Assembly (NCBI GenBank): GCA_038217425.1 | Contig: JBBQPM010000012.1 | Coordinates: forward strand, 1 to 62,186 | DNA: 62,186 bases | Direction of reading: 5' to 3' | Origin: JAIEPT01 sp038217425 | Lineage (GTDB): Bacteria > Planctomycetota > Planctomycetia > Gemmatales > Gemmataceae | Part shown: positions 41,832 to 50,532 of the stretch, piece after piece | How positions within the stretch are numbered: the stretch's first letter is position 1 | Layout: each line of letters starts with the position of its first letter | Notes under the pieces: generated by a model | Told to the model about the DNA's origin: nothing | The model's input: the letters and a program-made list of their open reading frames with translations, nothing else | Database searches by the model: none | Made by a program: the position numbers and the translations under genes

Positions 41832-43947
41832 GGACCGTCTCCTCGGGCGCTTCCAGGGAGCCCGCAGCCTGATCGAGCGCCTTTGCAGCGGTTTCCAGTA
41901 TTTCCCAGAGAGGCAACTTCCTGCTTTCCTCGGCCACGATTTGCAGCACCTCCGAGCGATATCGGTCCCGATCGTCTTCGGAGGCCGTCGCATCGTCGTC
42001 GAGTTTGCTGGCTTTGTCCAGCAGATGAAGCAAACTCTTCACCCGCGTCTGACTGTCGACTTCCAGAACGCGGCCGAAGATCTGTCCGGGCCGCTCATTC
42101 TCGATGGCCTGGAGTTCCAGTTTCTCCGGGCGAAACATCCACAGTTGGTAACGCGTCTTATCCTTGCGATTCAGAAAATCGGCGTAGTTTTGGGCACGCT
42201 GTTTGTATTGTCCCGGAAGCACGGCGAAGTAGACCCGAATCCAGCCTTTTTCCTGGTCGGCCTTACGCAGCTGCAGGCGAACCGCCGGATGATTGCCGTT
42301 TTCCGTCGTCTCAACTTGGGAATCCGAGAGGATCAATCCTAACGATTGACTAATCGCCTCGCTCTCCCGGTCGAAAAGGGTCTTGAGATCCTGAGCAAAA
42401 GCCTCGACGTACTTTGCGACTTTTACCTTCTCTGCATTGCGTTTCTCTTCATTGAAGGCGACGAGAAAATCCTGCATCGCCACTTTACTCGTGACTTGCT
42501 CGTTCATGTAGACCCGAAAATCGGCGTCGAATCGATCGAGCATTTGACGTAGCGTGAGTTGCTTGGCCTTGTCAACGACTTCTCGTGCCGTGAAAGGAAG
42601 GTAGGCGAAGTCGGGTGTTGCGCACATCGCTTCGATGTGAGTCGCTCGGCCGCGTCTCCAGCGTTCGACGTGATGGCGATAGACGGCGAGTACTTCGTCG
42701 TCGCTGACGTCGCTCAGAAAAAGCCTCTGGTCTCTGAGGATTCGCTGCTGAAACTGGAGTTCCATCTTATGATAGAGTCGATCTCGAGAGCCGGTCGTCA
42801 TCGTGAACACGATCAAGAGATTCGGTAGGGAATTGTAGAACTCGCTCAACTTCGCGAAGAACTTCATCCATTCGGCGTCTTGCTCGAACAGTTCGTTTCG
42901 GCCTTCGACTTGGTCGAACGCGAAAAAGAAGACGCGACCCGAACTCGAAGGCCCCGATCGATCGAGGTCGAGGGAAAAAAGACTGATCAAAATGCGAATG
43001 ACTTCCATGACCTTGTAATTGGCATCCACGGCGTCGGCGATGCCCAAAACGGCCAACGCCCTTTTCTCCACATCCGGCGTAAGCCAGCTTCCGTTTCGGG
43101 ATTCGACGGAATGCATCTGCCCGGGTTGGAGGATGTCGTGAAAGCGGGGATGTACTCGTTGACCGATCAGCCAGGCAAGAACCCAACTGCGATCTTCCTC
43201 GAAAAGAAACCGCAGGAGTACGTGCAGCACGTAGCGATGAAAAGGATTGTCTCGGCGATGCAAGAATCGGTCGCAGACGAAGGCGGCAAATTTTTCGAAG
43301 TGCAACATGCGAAACACTTCGACGTCTCGACTCCGAACGGAGTCGCGAATCTTTGCCGTCCGATCGGGCCCCAGTCTCCACCAGAGGCGGGACACAAATC
43401 CGAAGTCGCCCCCGAGATACTCACGAATCTTGCCCGGTTCGTCGAGAATCTGCGTCAGGGCCTGAAAAGCGACGTCTTCGATTCTGGCCTGCAAGAGACT
43501 ACGGCCGCTCGAGTCGCGTTCGGCAATTCGCTCGGCCAATGAGGTCAGTAGGCATGCCTCGAATTCGTCGATGCGCCAGTGATTGTTGTTCTTGACGACT
43601 AAATGCCCCAGTTCGGTTTCGACGCGTGGACTTCGGAAGTAATTGAGCAAATGGCTTTTGCCCGTTCCAGGGGCGCCTGCAAGAACCATCAATTTCGAGC
43701 TGCGTCCCTGCCGGAGTTCGCACACGGCGGACTTGAGGATTTCCCGAGCCTGCTGGTGGATCTCCGGGACGTCCCATTCGAGAACTTCGGTGTCGTAGCG
43801 AACGACGCGATGATCGCTGAACGGAGAATGGTTTGCCCCGTCCTTACCGACAAATAGCTCCTTGTACGTTCGTAGAATTTCGAAGCGATCCAACTGTTCG
43901 GAATGCGTCAGCGAGATCGATTTGGCAACCGGTGCAAGTTCGTTCAT
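41818..43947 (-). CDS. large P-loop ATPase of an uncharacterised module
   Basis: 709 residues, soluble. Walker A is GAPGTGKS (91-98). RVFFFAFDQVEGRNELF (338-354) is the likely Walker B, with Asp345-Gln-x-Glu348, resembling the DQ-x-E motif of STAND/ORC-like ATPases. The ATPase core lies in the first ~420 residues; the rest is helical, with a possible coiled coil and a beta-rich part near 555-640 (VRLQLRKADQEKGWIRVYFAV). No nuclease or methylase motif found. Its ATG overlaps the stop of the winged-helix gene. Sampled lines are 45-52% GC, lower than flanks (65%), suggesting acquisition. Confidence 0.85.
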   Translation of the reverse strand: MNELAPVAKSISLTHSEQLDRFEILRTYKELFVGKDGANHSPFSDHRVVRYDTEVLEWDVPEIHQQAREILKSAVCELRQGRSSKLMVLAGAPGTGKSHLLNYFRSPRVETELGHLVVKNNNHWRIDEFEACLLTSLAERIAERDSSGRSLLQARIEDVAFQALTQILDEPGKIREYLGGDFGFVSRLWWRLGPDRTAKIRDSVRSRDVEVFRMLHFEKFAAFVCDRFLHRRDNPFHRYVLHVLLRFLFEEDRSWVLAWLIGQRVHPRFHDILQPGQMHSVESRNGSWLTPDVEKRALAVLGIADAVDANYKVMEVIRILISLFSLDLDRSGPSSSGRVFFFAFDQVEGRNELFEQDAEWMKFFAKLSEFYNSLPNLLIVFTMTTGSRDRLYHKMELQFQQRILRDQRLFLSDVSDDEVLAVYRHHVERWRRGRATHIEAMCATPDFAYLPFTAREVVDKAKQLTLRQMLDRFDADFRVYMNEQVTSKVAMQDFLVAFNEEKRNAEKVKVAKYVEAFAQDLKTLFDRESEAISQSLGLILSDSQVETTENGNHPAVRLQLRKADQEKGWIRVYFAVLPGQYKQRAQNYADFLNRKDKTRYQLWMFRPEKLELQAIENERPGQIFGRVLEVDSQTRVKSLLHLLDKASKLDDDATASEDDRDRYRSEVLQIVAEESRKLPLWEILETAAKALDQAAGSLEAPEETVHART

Positions 43948-44804
43948 TTATCCTTCCAAAGTACGAAGTAATAGAGGCTATCGCCTCTTCGGATTGCCTT
44001 CTCAGGCTCAGCAGCCGTGCCGACCTCGTTGAGTTCGACCAAGACGACCGCTCGCTCGTCCCAGAGTTTGAGGAGTTCCTCGTGAAACGCCGCGATCGTC
44101 AGCCTCGGCAGCTGCGACTGTGTTTGATGAAATAGACGCGGGAGCGGCACCAGTCCATCTTGGTATTCGAGTAAACCGTGCAAATCTTGGTAGGATTCTC
44201 GAATTTGTTCGCGCAGAGACCTCACGCGCGGGGTCGGAGTAGGATTCTCGGTCGGGTCGATCTCGCCGATGCGATTTACTTGCGTGAATAAGAGAGCGAA
44301 CGCATCATCGATGCGACGAAGAATGTCTTGAGATGTCGGGCGTTGAAGCTGCAGCTCGATTTTCTCAAGTCGCTTCGAGAGATCGGCAATCGATTTCGTC
44401 ATCGCCGAAATTTCTTTCGAGCCCACGGGTCCTTGGTCGCTCAATGACTCGAGCGATCCGACAACGTCGGCTCGGAGCTTCTCGCGGTCGGCATGAAGGG
44501 CTAGTTGAATCGCCTTGATCTCTCCTTGGCGAGCATTCGCGAGCGTCTCAGGACTCACCGACGCCTTCAGGAAGCTTTCCCCGGAGGGGCTGAGAGTGAG
44601 CGCATCGATCTTCGTCAATTTTGGCTTACCGCTCTTTCCGGTTACTGAAACTGCTACTTTCTCGCTAAGGACATAACCTTTATCGACGGCGGACTTCAAG
44701 GAGGACTTGAGCCCCTTAGCGAAAAGGTCTTGCTTTGCGGGCACAGCTTGTCCTCCTAGCTGCTTGATCGCCAGGAGACAAATCACCTCCAAAGAATCAT
44801 CCAT
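43944..44804 (-). CDS. winged-helix/coiled-coil protein of the ATPase module
   Basis: 286 residues. N-terminal part (1-75) looks like a winged helix (LLAIKQLGGQAVPAKQDLF ... LTLSPSGESFLKA). A coiled coil spans ~90-160 (DLSKRLEKIELQLQRP), and a second winged-helix-like domain ends the protein (LVPLPRLFHQTQ ... FHEELLKLWDERAVVLVEL ... YYFVLWKDK), a pattern common in conflict-system proteins. Probably a DNA- or partner-binding adaptor for the ATPase. First gene after the promoter at 44868-44896; AAAGGA precedes the ATG. Overlaps the ATPase gene by four bases. Confidence 0.8.
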   Translation of the reverse strand: MDDSLEVICLLAIKQLGGQAVPAKQDLFAKGLKSSLKSAVDKGYVLSEKVAVSVTGKSGKPKLTKIDALTLSPSGESFLKASVSPETLANARQGEIKAIQLALHADREKLRADVVGSLESLSDQGPVGSKEISAMTKSIADLSKRLEKIELQLQRPTSQDILRRIDDAFALLFTQVNRIGEIDPTENPTPTPRVRSLREQIRESYQDLHGLLEYQDGLVPLPRLFHQTQSQLPRLTIAAFHEELLKLWDERAVVLVELNEVGTAAEPEKAIRRGDSLYYFVLWKDK

Positions 44805-44867
44805 GCCAAAATCCTTTACCTTCTGATGGAACTTAAAGCCCAGGGCTGCATGTACGCCAATGCCGGG

Positions 44868-44896
44868 ATTGTAACGTAGTGAGTTCGCCGCGGCAA
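44868..44896 (-). promoter_or_regulatory. sigma70-type promoter candidate for the ATPase module
   Basis: On the minus strand: TTGCCG (44896-44891), 17-base spacer, TACAAT (44873-44868). Transcription would start near 44861, giving a leader of ~57 bases to the ATG at 44804. Confidence 0.55.
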
Positions 44897-44965
44897 CAAA
44901 AAATCGCTTGCATGCCCGCCAAAGACCGGAACGCCTGCTTTGGGGAGATTGGATTCCGATAGGAT

Positions 44966-45051
44966 GAAAAACAAAGGTGGCAGGAATCTTTGTTCGCGTC
45001 GCTTGATCCTAACCGCTCATCAGAACAACGGGTCCTGCAACCTTTGTTTTC
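44966..45051. repeat. inverted repeat (AAACAAAGGTTGCAGGA type)
   Basis: GAAAAACAAAGGTGGCAGGA (44966-44985) and TCCTGCAACCTTTGTTTTC (45033-45051) are complementary with one bulge and one mismatch, spacer 47 bases. It is the only structure seen in the 347-base gap between the ATPase module and the SBP56 gene besides the promoter. Confidence 0.6.
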
Positions 45052-45151
45052 GCAACGCCGGCTCTTCTTGCGTTCCCCTCCTCTCCTGCTGGTCGCTTCC
45101 GCCGGGGCGCTTAGAATGCCCGAGTCGTTGCCCGCCAACCGGAGGTTTGCC

Positions 45152-46558
45152 ATGAAACGTCGTACCTGGATCGCACTCGTCGTCCTGATCGCCGGGTCAT
45201 TGCTCGGCAGCGTCGGCGGCGAACCCGAACGGATCTTTCCGACTCCCGCCGAAGCACGCAAGTCGCCGCGCGAGAAGCTCGCGTATGTCGTCGCCACGTA
45301 CGCCGGCACCGACGTCGCCAAGCCCGATTATCTCGCCACCGTCGACGTCGATCCGGACTCGCCGACTTATTCCAAGATTATCCACCGCCTCAAGATGCCC
45401 AATGTCGGCGACGAACTCCACCACTTCGGCTGGAACGCCTGCGGCAGTTGCGAAGGACGCTGCGATCGGCGCTACCTCATCATTCCCGGCGTGCGCTCGA
45501 GCCGCATCCACGTCGTCGACACCCTGAACCCGCGCGACCCGAAGATGCACAAGGTCATTGAGCCCGCGGAAATCCTCGCCAAAGCGAAGCTCACCGCGCC
45601 CCATACCGTCCACTGCCTCGCCGACGGCAACATCATGCTCTCCATGCTCGGCAACGAAAAAGGCGACGGGCCCGGCGGATTCCTCCTTCTCAATGACAAG
45701 TTCGAGGTTGTCGGCCCATGGGAGAAGAGCAAGGAGGGCATGAAATTCAACTACGACTTCTGGTATCAACCGCGGCACAACGTCATGGTCTCGAGCGAAT
45801 GGGCCGCCCCCAATACCGTGATTCCCGGCTTCAAACTCGACGACGTCAAGGCGGGCAAGTACGGCCAGCACCTCCACTTCTGGGACTGGAAAGAACGCAA
45901 GATCGCCAAGAGTTTCGACCTGGGCGGCGCCGGCCTCATCCCGCTCGAGGTCCGCTTCCATCACGACCCCGCCAGCACCCACGGCTTCGTCGGCGCCGCC
46001 CTGTCCAGCGTCATGTGGCACTGGCACAAAGCCGGCAACGATTGGAAAGTCGAGAAGGTCATCGAAGTCCCCGCCGAGAAGAACGTCAAGGGCTGGGACA
46101 TCCCCGTCCCCGGCCTGATCACCGACCTCGTCCTCTCCATGGACGATAAATATCTCTACTTTTCCAACTGGCTCCACGGCGACATCCGCCAATACGACGT
46201 CAGCAACCCCGCGCAGCCCAAGCTCGTCGGCCAAATCTGGCTCGGCGGCGTCCTCGGCAAGGCCCGGGAGTTTCGTGGCAAAAAGCTCGAAGGCGGACCG
46301 CAGATGTTGCAGATCAGCCTGGATGGGAAAAGGCTCTACGTCACCAATTCCCTGTTCTCGAGCTGGGACAATCAGTTCTACCCCAATCTCGGCAAACGCG
46401 GGTCGTACATGCTGCAAATCGACTGCGACACTCAGAAGGGGGGGCTCACGCTCAACGACCGCTTCTTCGTCGACTTCGGCAACGAGCCCGACGGCCCCGC
46501 CCGCGCCCACGAAATGCGCTTCCCGGCCGGCGACTCCACCTCGGACATCTGGAAGTAA
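45152..46558 (+). CDS. SBP56 family protein (methanethiol oxidase-like)
   Basis: 468 residues from ATG 45152, with GGAGG seven bases upstream. MKRRTWIALVVLIAGSLLGS is a signal peptide, so it is exported. HHFGWNACGSCEGRCDRRYLIIPGVRSSRIHVVDT is the hallmark of the 56-kDa selenium-binding protein family, some of which oxidise methanethiol with copper. Other parts fit a beta-propeller (RFHHDPASTHGFVGAALSS, LYFSNWLHGDIRQYD). His and Cys residues are conserved. Followed at 45 bases by a DUF2330 gene. A TAGAAT at 45112-45117 could be a -10 element. Confidence 0.9.
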   Translation: MKRRTWIALVVLIAGSLLGSVGGEPERIFPTPAEARKSPREKLAYVVATYAGTDVAKPDYLATVDVDPDSPTYSKIIHRLKMPNVGDELHHFGWNACGSCEGRCDRRYLIIPGVRSSRIHVVDTLNPRDPKMHKVIEPAEILAKAKLTAPHTVHCLADGNIMLSMLGNEKGDGPGGFLLLNDKFEVVGPWEKSKEGMKFNYDFWYQPRHNVMVSSEWAAPNTVIPGFKLDDVKAGKYGQHLHFWDWKERKIAKSFDLGGAGLIPLEVRFHHDPASTHGFVGAALSSVMWHWHKAGNDWKVEKVIEVPAEKNVKGWDIPVPGLITDLVLSMDDKYLYFSNWLHGDIRQYDVSNPAQPKLVGQIWLGGVLGKAREFRGKKLEGGPQMLQISLDGKRLYVTNSLFSSWDNQFYPNLGKRGSYMLQIDCDTQKGGLTLNDRFFVDFGNEPDGPARAHEMRFPAGDSTSDIWK

Positions 46559-46602
46559 CGCGTTTGAGACTCGAAGCAAGCCACATGGGGCGGGGAGGAT
46601 CG

Positions 46603-47646
46603 ATGATCCGTAAATTTCGCAAACCCATCGCGTGCGGCATCACTTTGTTTGCCTGGGTCGTGGCGATCAAGCTGGAACTCCCGCGGCCCGTCGACGCCTG
46701 CGCTGTTTCAGGGCGTAGCGGCGCCACTGTGCGCATTGCCGACGAGAACGCGATCATCGTTTGGGATGCCGACGCCAAGATCCAGCACTTTATCCGCCGG
46801 GCATCCTTTAGCGCCGACACGCCCGATTTCGCGTTTCTGGTCCCGACGCCGACGCAGCCGACCTTGAGCGAGTCGGGGGACCAGGCGTTCTCATTTCTCG
46901 AAACGTTGATCGTTCCCAAGATCGTCAACGAGTATCATTTCCTGCCGCCCTTGGGCTGCAGTAAGCCCGTTATGACCGCGAATAGTGCCGGCGTGCGCGT
47001 GTTGGAGCAAGGACAGGTGGCCGGGCTCGATTACAAGATCTTCGAATCGGATACGGCGCAGAATCTGTACGACTGGCTCAAATCCCATGACTACGTCGCC
47101 CATCCCAGTCTGAAGGCGTGGGTCGAACCGTACGTGCAGAAGCATTGGAAGTTCACGGTCTTCAAGATCGCCAAGAACGTCGAACGGAACAGCGTTGCGA
47201 CCTCGGCGGTGCGAATGACGTTCTCCACCGAGAAGCCCTTCTACCCCTACAGCGAACCGATTGAGGAATCCGCTCCCTACCGCCGACGGCTGTTAAGAGT
47301 TTTCTTTGTGGGTGAAAACCGCTACTCGGGAGCGCTCGGCGAAGGTCGGGCGTGGCCAGGCCAAACGGTCTGGGCCGTACGTTTGCAAGGGGAGCCGCTG
47401 GCGTCCCTCGAAGGAGCGCTGGGAATGCCCCTGAAAATTCAGGCCCCGTGGCTCACAGTATTCGACGATGGATCGTCGTCTCGGCCCGGAACCGACGACG
47501 TGTTGTTCTTTCCCAGCAGCGTCCAGGAAGAATTCATTCGGACCGTCCGCGTTGGACACGACGTGAGCGGTTGGACGTGCCTGGGCATCTGCTTGCTCGT
47601 CGCGCTTTTCCCGATCGCACGGCTCTGGCGGCGGCGCGGTGCGTAG
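46603..47646 (+). CDS. DUF2330 family membrane-anchored protein
   Basis: 347 residues from ATG 46603 with GGAGG upstream. N-terminal signal segment (PIACGITLFAWVVAIKLEL), mature start after DACAV with a cysteine; ADENAIIVWDADAKIQHFIRRASF and DFAFLVPTPTQPTLSES are the DUF2330 start. C-terminal membrane segment (TCLGICLLVALFPIARLW) ending RRRGA, so anchored with the domain outside. Unknown function. 44 bases after SBP56, probably co-transcribed. Confidence 0.85.
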   Translation: MIRKFRKPIACGITLFAWVVAIKLELPRPVDACAVSGRSGATVRIADENAIIVWDADAKIQHFIRRASFSADTPDFAFLVPTPTQPTLSESGDQAFSFLETLIVPKIVNEYHFLPPLGCSKPVMTANSAGVRVLEQGQVAGLDYKIFESDTAQNLYDWLKSHDYVAHPSLKAWVEPYVQKHWKFTVFKIAKNVERNSVATSAVRMTFSTEKPFYPYSEPIEESAPYRRRLLRVFFVGENRYSGALGEGRAWPGQTVWAVRLQGEPLASLEGALGMPLKIQAPWLTVFDDGSSSRPGTDDVLFFPSSVQEEFIRTVRVGHDVSGWTCLGICLLVALFPIARLWRRRGA

Positions 47647-47735
47647 GGCGGGCCGAAAACGAAACCATTTAGCGCCTGCACATTGACTCAAGCAGGGTGA
47701 GCGAGCGATCAAGTCCCGGATGGGGCTGAGGGATG

Positions 47736-47902
47736 TAGCCACGAGTGGAGCGCAACGCAACTCGTGGAAAGATACGACCACCCGATCGCTCCCGAGGAGC
47801 GAAGGAACGCTTATCCGGTAAGGCCGCAGTCTCCGCTGCCCCTGCCGGGGCAGTCGTATTCCTCGTACAACCACGGGTTGCGCTGCGCTTCACCCGTGGC
47901 TA
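47736..47902. repeat. inverted repeat (TAGCCACGGGTGAAGCGC family)
   Basis: Arms 47736-47767 and 47871-47902 are 32 bases and match in 28 positions, spacer 103 bases. It lies in the 316-base gap between convergent DUF2330 and sialidase genes, which holds no gene. Confidence 0.8.
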
Positions 47903-47962
47903 CCTTCCGTGGCCCCAATAGGGGCGAAAGCAGAAACGCCAACTCCGTGATGAAGCGCCATT

Positions 47963-49072
47963 TCATTTGCCCAGCGAATCGAGTCCGAACGCGACGAACT
48001 TGATTTTCTTGTAACCGTCGCTTTCGTAAAGCAGGCCGATTCGGCCGTCGGGCATTCGCGTCAGGCTGGTGTAGCCGGAGGGGCCCGCGTCGATGAGGCG
48101 ACTCACGGGCCAGGATTTGCCCTCGTCGAAGCTGGCGCGCACCGTGGTGCGGATGCGTTTGGAAGCGTGGTCGGGATTGGCGAACAAGATCACGCTCCGC
48201 TCCTTGACGCCGGGCCAGGAGTAGCGGATCATGCTGGCCTGGCAGGTCGGCTCGGTCAACTGTTCGTGGCGGATCGCTTCGCTCCAGGTCGTGCCGCCGT
48301 CGCTGCTGGTGCTGACGAGCCGTTTGCCGGCGAGTTCGGGTTTCTTTCCGGAGCGGGCCCAGTGGTTGCGCATGTTGATGAGGAGTTCGGAGCGCTCGCC
48401 CACGCGCGTTTCCACGAGTTGGCATTCGTTGGTGTGCAGGCCGACGGTTCCGCCGACGTGCCAGGTTTTGCCGTGGTCGTCGCTGTAGACGATGTGGGAG
48501 GCGCTGGGGCCGCTGCGGTCGGAGGTTTCGCGATGGTTGGCGGGCAGGATCAACCTTCCCTTGTGCGGGCCATGCGCGAGTTGAATGCCGACGCCCGGCC
48601 CCAACGCGTACCATTTCCACTTGGGCAGCGACGCCTGCGCGGTGATGTCTTTGACGGGCGCCCAGGTGACGCCGTCGTCGTCGCTGTAGGTGATGAGCAC
48701 GCTCCCGTTCTTGCGATTCATCGGCAACCAGATACGGCCCGTGTCGGCATCGAGGACGGGGCACGGATTGCCGATGGAGATCACCGCGTCGCCGCCTTCG
48801 TCGTAAATGACTTGCAATTTCTGCCAGGTTTTTCCCAGGTCGGTGCTGCGGCGCAGGACGAGATCGTTGTTGCCGTCGTCGCTGAGGCTGGTCTTGCGCC
48901 CCTCGCAGAACGCGAGCAGCGTCCCCTTGGGCGTGGCCAGCAACGCAGGGATGCGATAGGCGAAATACCCATCCTGCCCCCCCACGAAAACCTCGGCGGC
49001 CTTTGGTTCCTGAGCCGAGCCGACGGTCGTCAATGCGAGGGTCCAGGCGACGGCGTGAAGCAGAGTTTTCAT
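47963..49072 (-). CDS. exo-alpha-sialidase (BNR-repeat) protein
   Basis: 369 residues with signal peptide (MKTLLHAVAWTLALTTVGSA). AYRIPALLATPKG holds the FRIP-type motif with catalytic Arg; Asp boxes are STDLGKTW, SDDDGVTW, SDDHGKTW and SSDGGTTW. The six-blade propeller of GH33 fits. It cleaves terminal sialic acids or related sugars from glycans outside the cell. Divergent neighbours: none; stands alone before the PQQ-repeat gene (116-base gap, no clear signal). Confidence 0.92.
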   Translation of the reverse strand: MKTLLHAVAWTLALTTVGSAQEPKAAEVFVGGQDGYFAYRIPALLATPKGTLLAFCEGRKTSLSDDGNNDLVLRRSTDLGKTWQKLQVIYDEGGDAVISIGNPCPVLDADTGRIWLPMNRKNGSVLITYSDDDGVTWAPVKDITAQASLPKWKWYALGPGVGIQLAHGPHKGRLILPANHRETSDRSGPSASHIVYSDDHGKTWHVGGTVGLHTNECQLVETRVGERSELLINMRNHWARSGKKPELAGKRLVSTSSDGGTTWSEAIRHEQLTEPTCQASMIRYSWPGVKERSVILFANPDHASKRIRTTVRASFDEGKSWPVSRLIDAGPSGYTSLTRMPDGRIGLLYESDGYKKIKFVAFGLDSLGK

Positions 49073-49188
49073 CGATGCGTCTCCGTGTTCAAAGAGGGAG
49101 TTAAAAAGCGGCGGCTTCGAGCCTCAAGCGACGCAGCGCGGCGAGTCCCGGCACAGTAAAAGACGCGGACCATGGACGTCCGTCTCCG

Positions 49189-50448
49189 TTAGCGTGCGCC
49201 GATGCAGTAGAGGTAACCATCCGTGCGCAGGAAGAGTTGCCCGTTGCTGACGGCGATCGACGCGTTGTTGCGCGACTTGTCGTCCTCGAAGACGTTGCGC
49301 GCGATCAGGTCGAGTTTTGGCCCCGCGTCGACCACGTAGATGCCGTTAAACTGCGAGACGAAATAGAGTTTGCCGTCGGCGAGGATCGGGGAGCCCCAGA
49401 TTCGGCCCGCGTCGGGAACAAGACGCTTCTCGAACGTCTTGCCGGTCGCGGCGTCCTGGCGATGGATGAGGCCGCCGCTCTCGCTGGCCCAGTAGAGGAA
49501 TCCCTCGTGGTAGATCGGCGACGACGCGTTGGAACCTTTGCCAATCCGCCAAAGGATGTGCGTTTCGGTGACGTCCCCCTGGCCCCCCGACTTGACCGCC
49601 AGCGACGTGCCGCCGCCCCCCACCGCGTAGACGATCCCCTCATGCGCCACCACGCTCGGGCAGACGTATCCCTTGTGCCCCGCCGCGCTCCAGAGTTCCT
49701 TCCCCGTCTCCGGATCGAACCCGGCGACTCGGCCCGCCATGCTCAGAACTAGTTCCTGTTTCTTCGCGGGCGTCGTCACCACGATCGGCGTCCCCCAGGC
49801 CGAGGCGATCTTCGGCGCCTTCCAGACTTCCGTTCCGTCCAGCTTGTTCAGCGCGATCAGCGAGCCGCTCTCGATACTGGCGTTCACGATCAGAAGATTC
49901 TTGTAGAGCAGCGGCGACGCCCCGGAGCCCCAGCCATTCGTGTTTTTACCGACGAACGCGTGCCAAAGCTGCTTGCCGTCGAGATCGAAGCAATAGACGC
50001 CCGACTTGCCAAAAAAGACGTAGAGGCGTTCCCCGTCGGTGATCGGCGTACTGGGAGCATAGCCGTGGTACGATCCCTCGCCCGCATACTTGTGCTCCGG
50101 CAGAACCGCGGCGAACTCCTTCGACCAGAGGACGCTCCCCTTGGCCCGGTCGACGCAAAGTAAGTGCCGTTTGAGATCGTCTTGCTTGCCGGGATCCTTG
50201 GCGTCGAGGGCGTAGCCGGAATAGGCGGTGATGAAGACGCGATTGCCGAGCGTCACGGGACTGGAGGCGCCGGCGCCGGGGAGCTTGAGCTTCCAGACGA
50301 CGTTCTTCTGGGCCGACCATTCCGTGGGGAGCCCCTTCTCGGGACTCGCCCCCTGACCGGTGGGACCGCGAAATTGGCTCCAGTCTTCAGCCCACGCGGG
50401 ACAGACGCCTACCAACCAACAAGCGAGCCGGACAACGTGCGACTTCAT
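49189..50448 (-). CDS. secreted PQQ-like beta-propeller protein
   Basis: 419 residues from ATG 50448, chosen because MKSHVVRLACWLVGVCPAWA is a signal peptide; the frame continues far upstream only as a shadow of recQ. DWSQFRGPTGQGASPEKGLP is the usual start of planctomycete PQQ-repeat proteins, and propeller repeats follow (GKQLWHAFVGKN, GTEVWKAPKI, GKELWSAAGHKG). No dehydrogenase residues are evident; the function may be structural or substrate binding. Divergent from recQ with an 84-base gap. Confidence 0.9.
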   Translation of the reverse strand: MKSHVVRLACWLVGVCPAWAEDWSQFRGPTGQGASPEKGLPTEWSAQKNVVWKLKLPGAGASSPVTLGNRVFITAYSGYALDAKDPGKQDDLKRHLLCVDRAKGSVLWSKEFAAVLPEHKYAGEGSYHGYAPSTPITDGERLYVFFGKSGVYCFDLDGKQLWHAFVGKNTNGWGSGASPLLYKNLLIVNASIESGSLIALNKLDGTEVWKAPKIASAWGTPIVVTTPAKKQELVLSMAGRVAGFDPETGKELWSAAGHKGYVCPSVVAHEGIVYAVGGGGTSLAVKSGGQGDVTETHILWRIGKGSNASSPIYHEGFLYWASESGGLIHRQDAATGKTFEKRLVPDAGRIWGSPILADGKLYFVSQFNGIYVVDAGPKLDLIARNVFEDDKSRNNASIAVSNGQLFLRTDGYLYCIGAR

Positions 50449-50532
50449 GGAGATCTCCCGACCAGGGGAAAGGGGGAAGGATAGCTTACGCCCCCAAGAG
50501 GACATTGTCACTTCCGCGGGTACAATCTGGGC

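Noticed and set aside
40596..44804. Assignment of the ATPase module to BREX or another named defence system
   Set aside because: No PglZ, methylase, BrxC-like partner or helicase is present; similarity is limited to general P-loop motifs.
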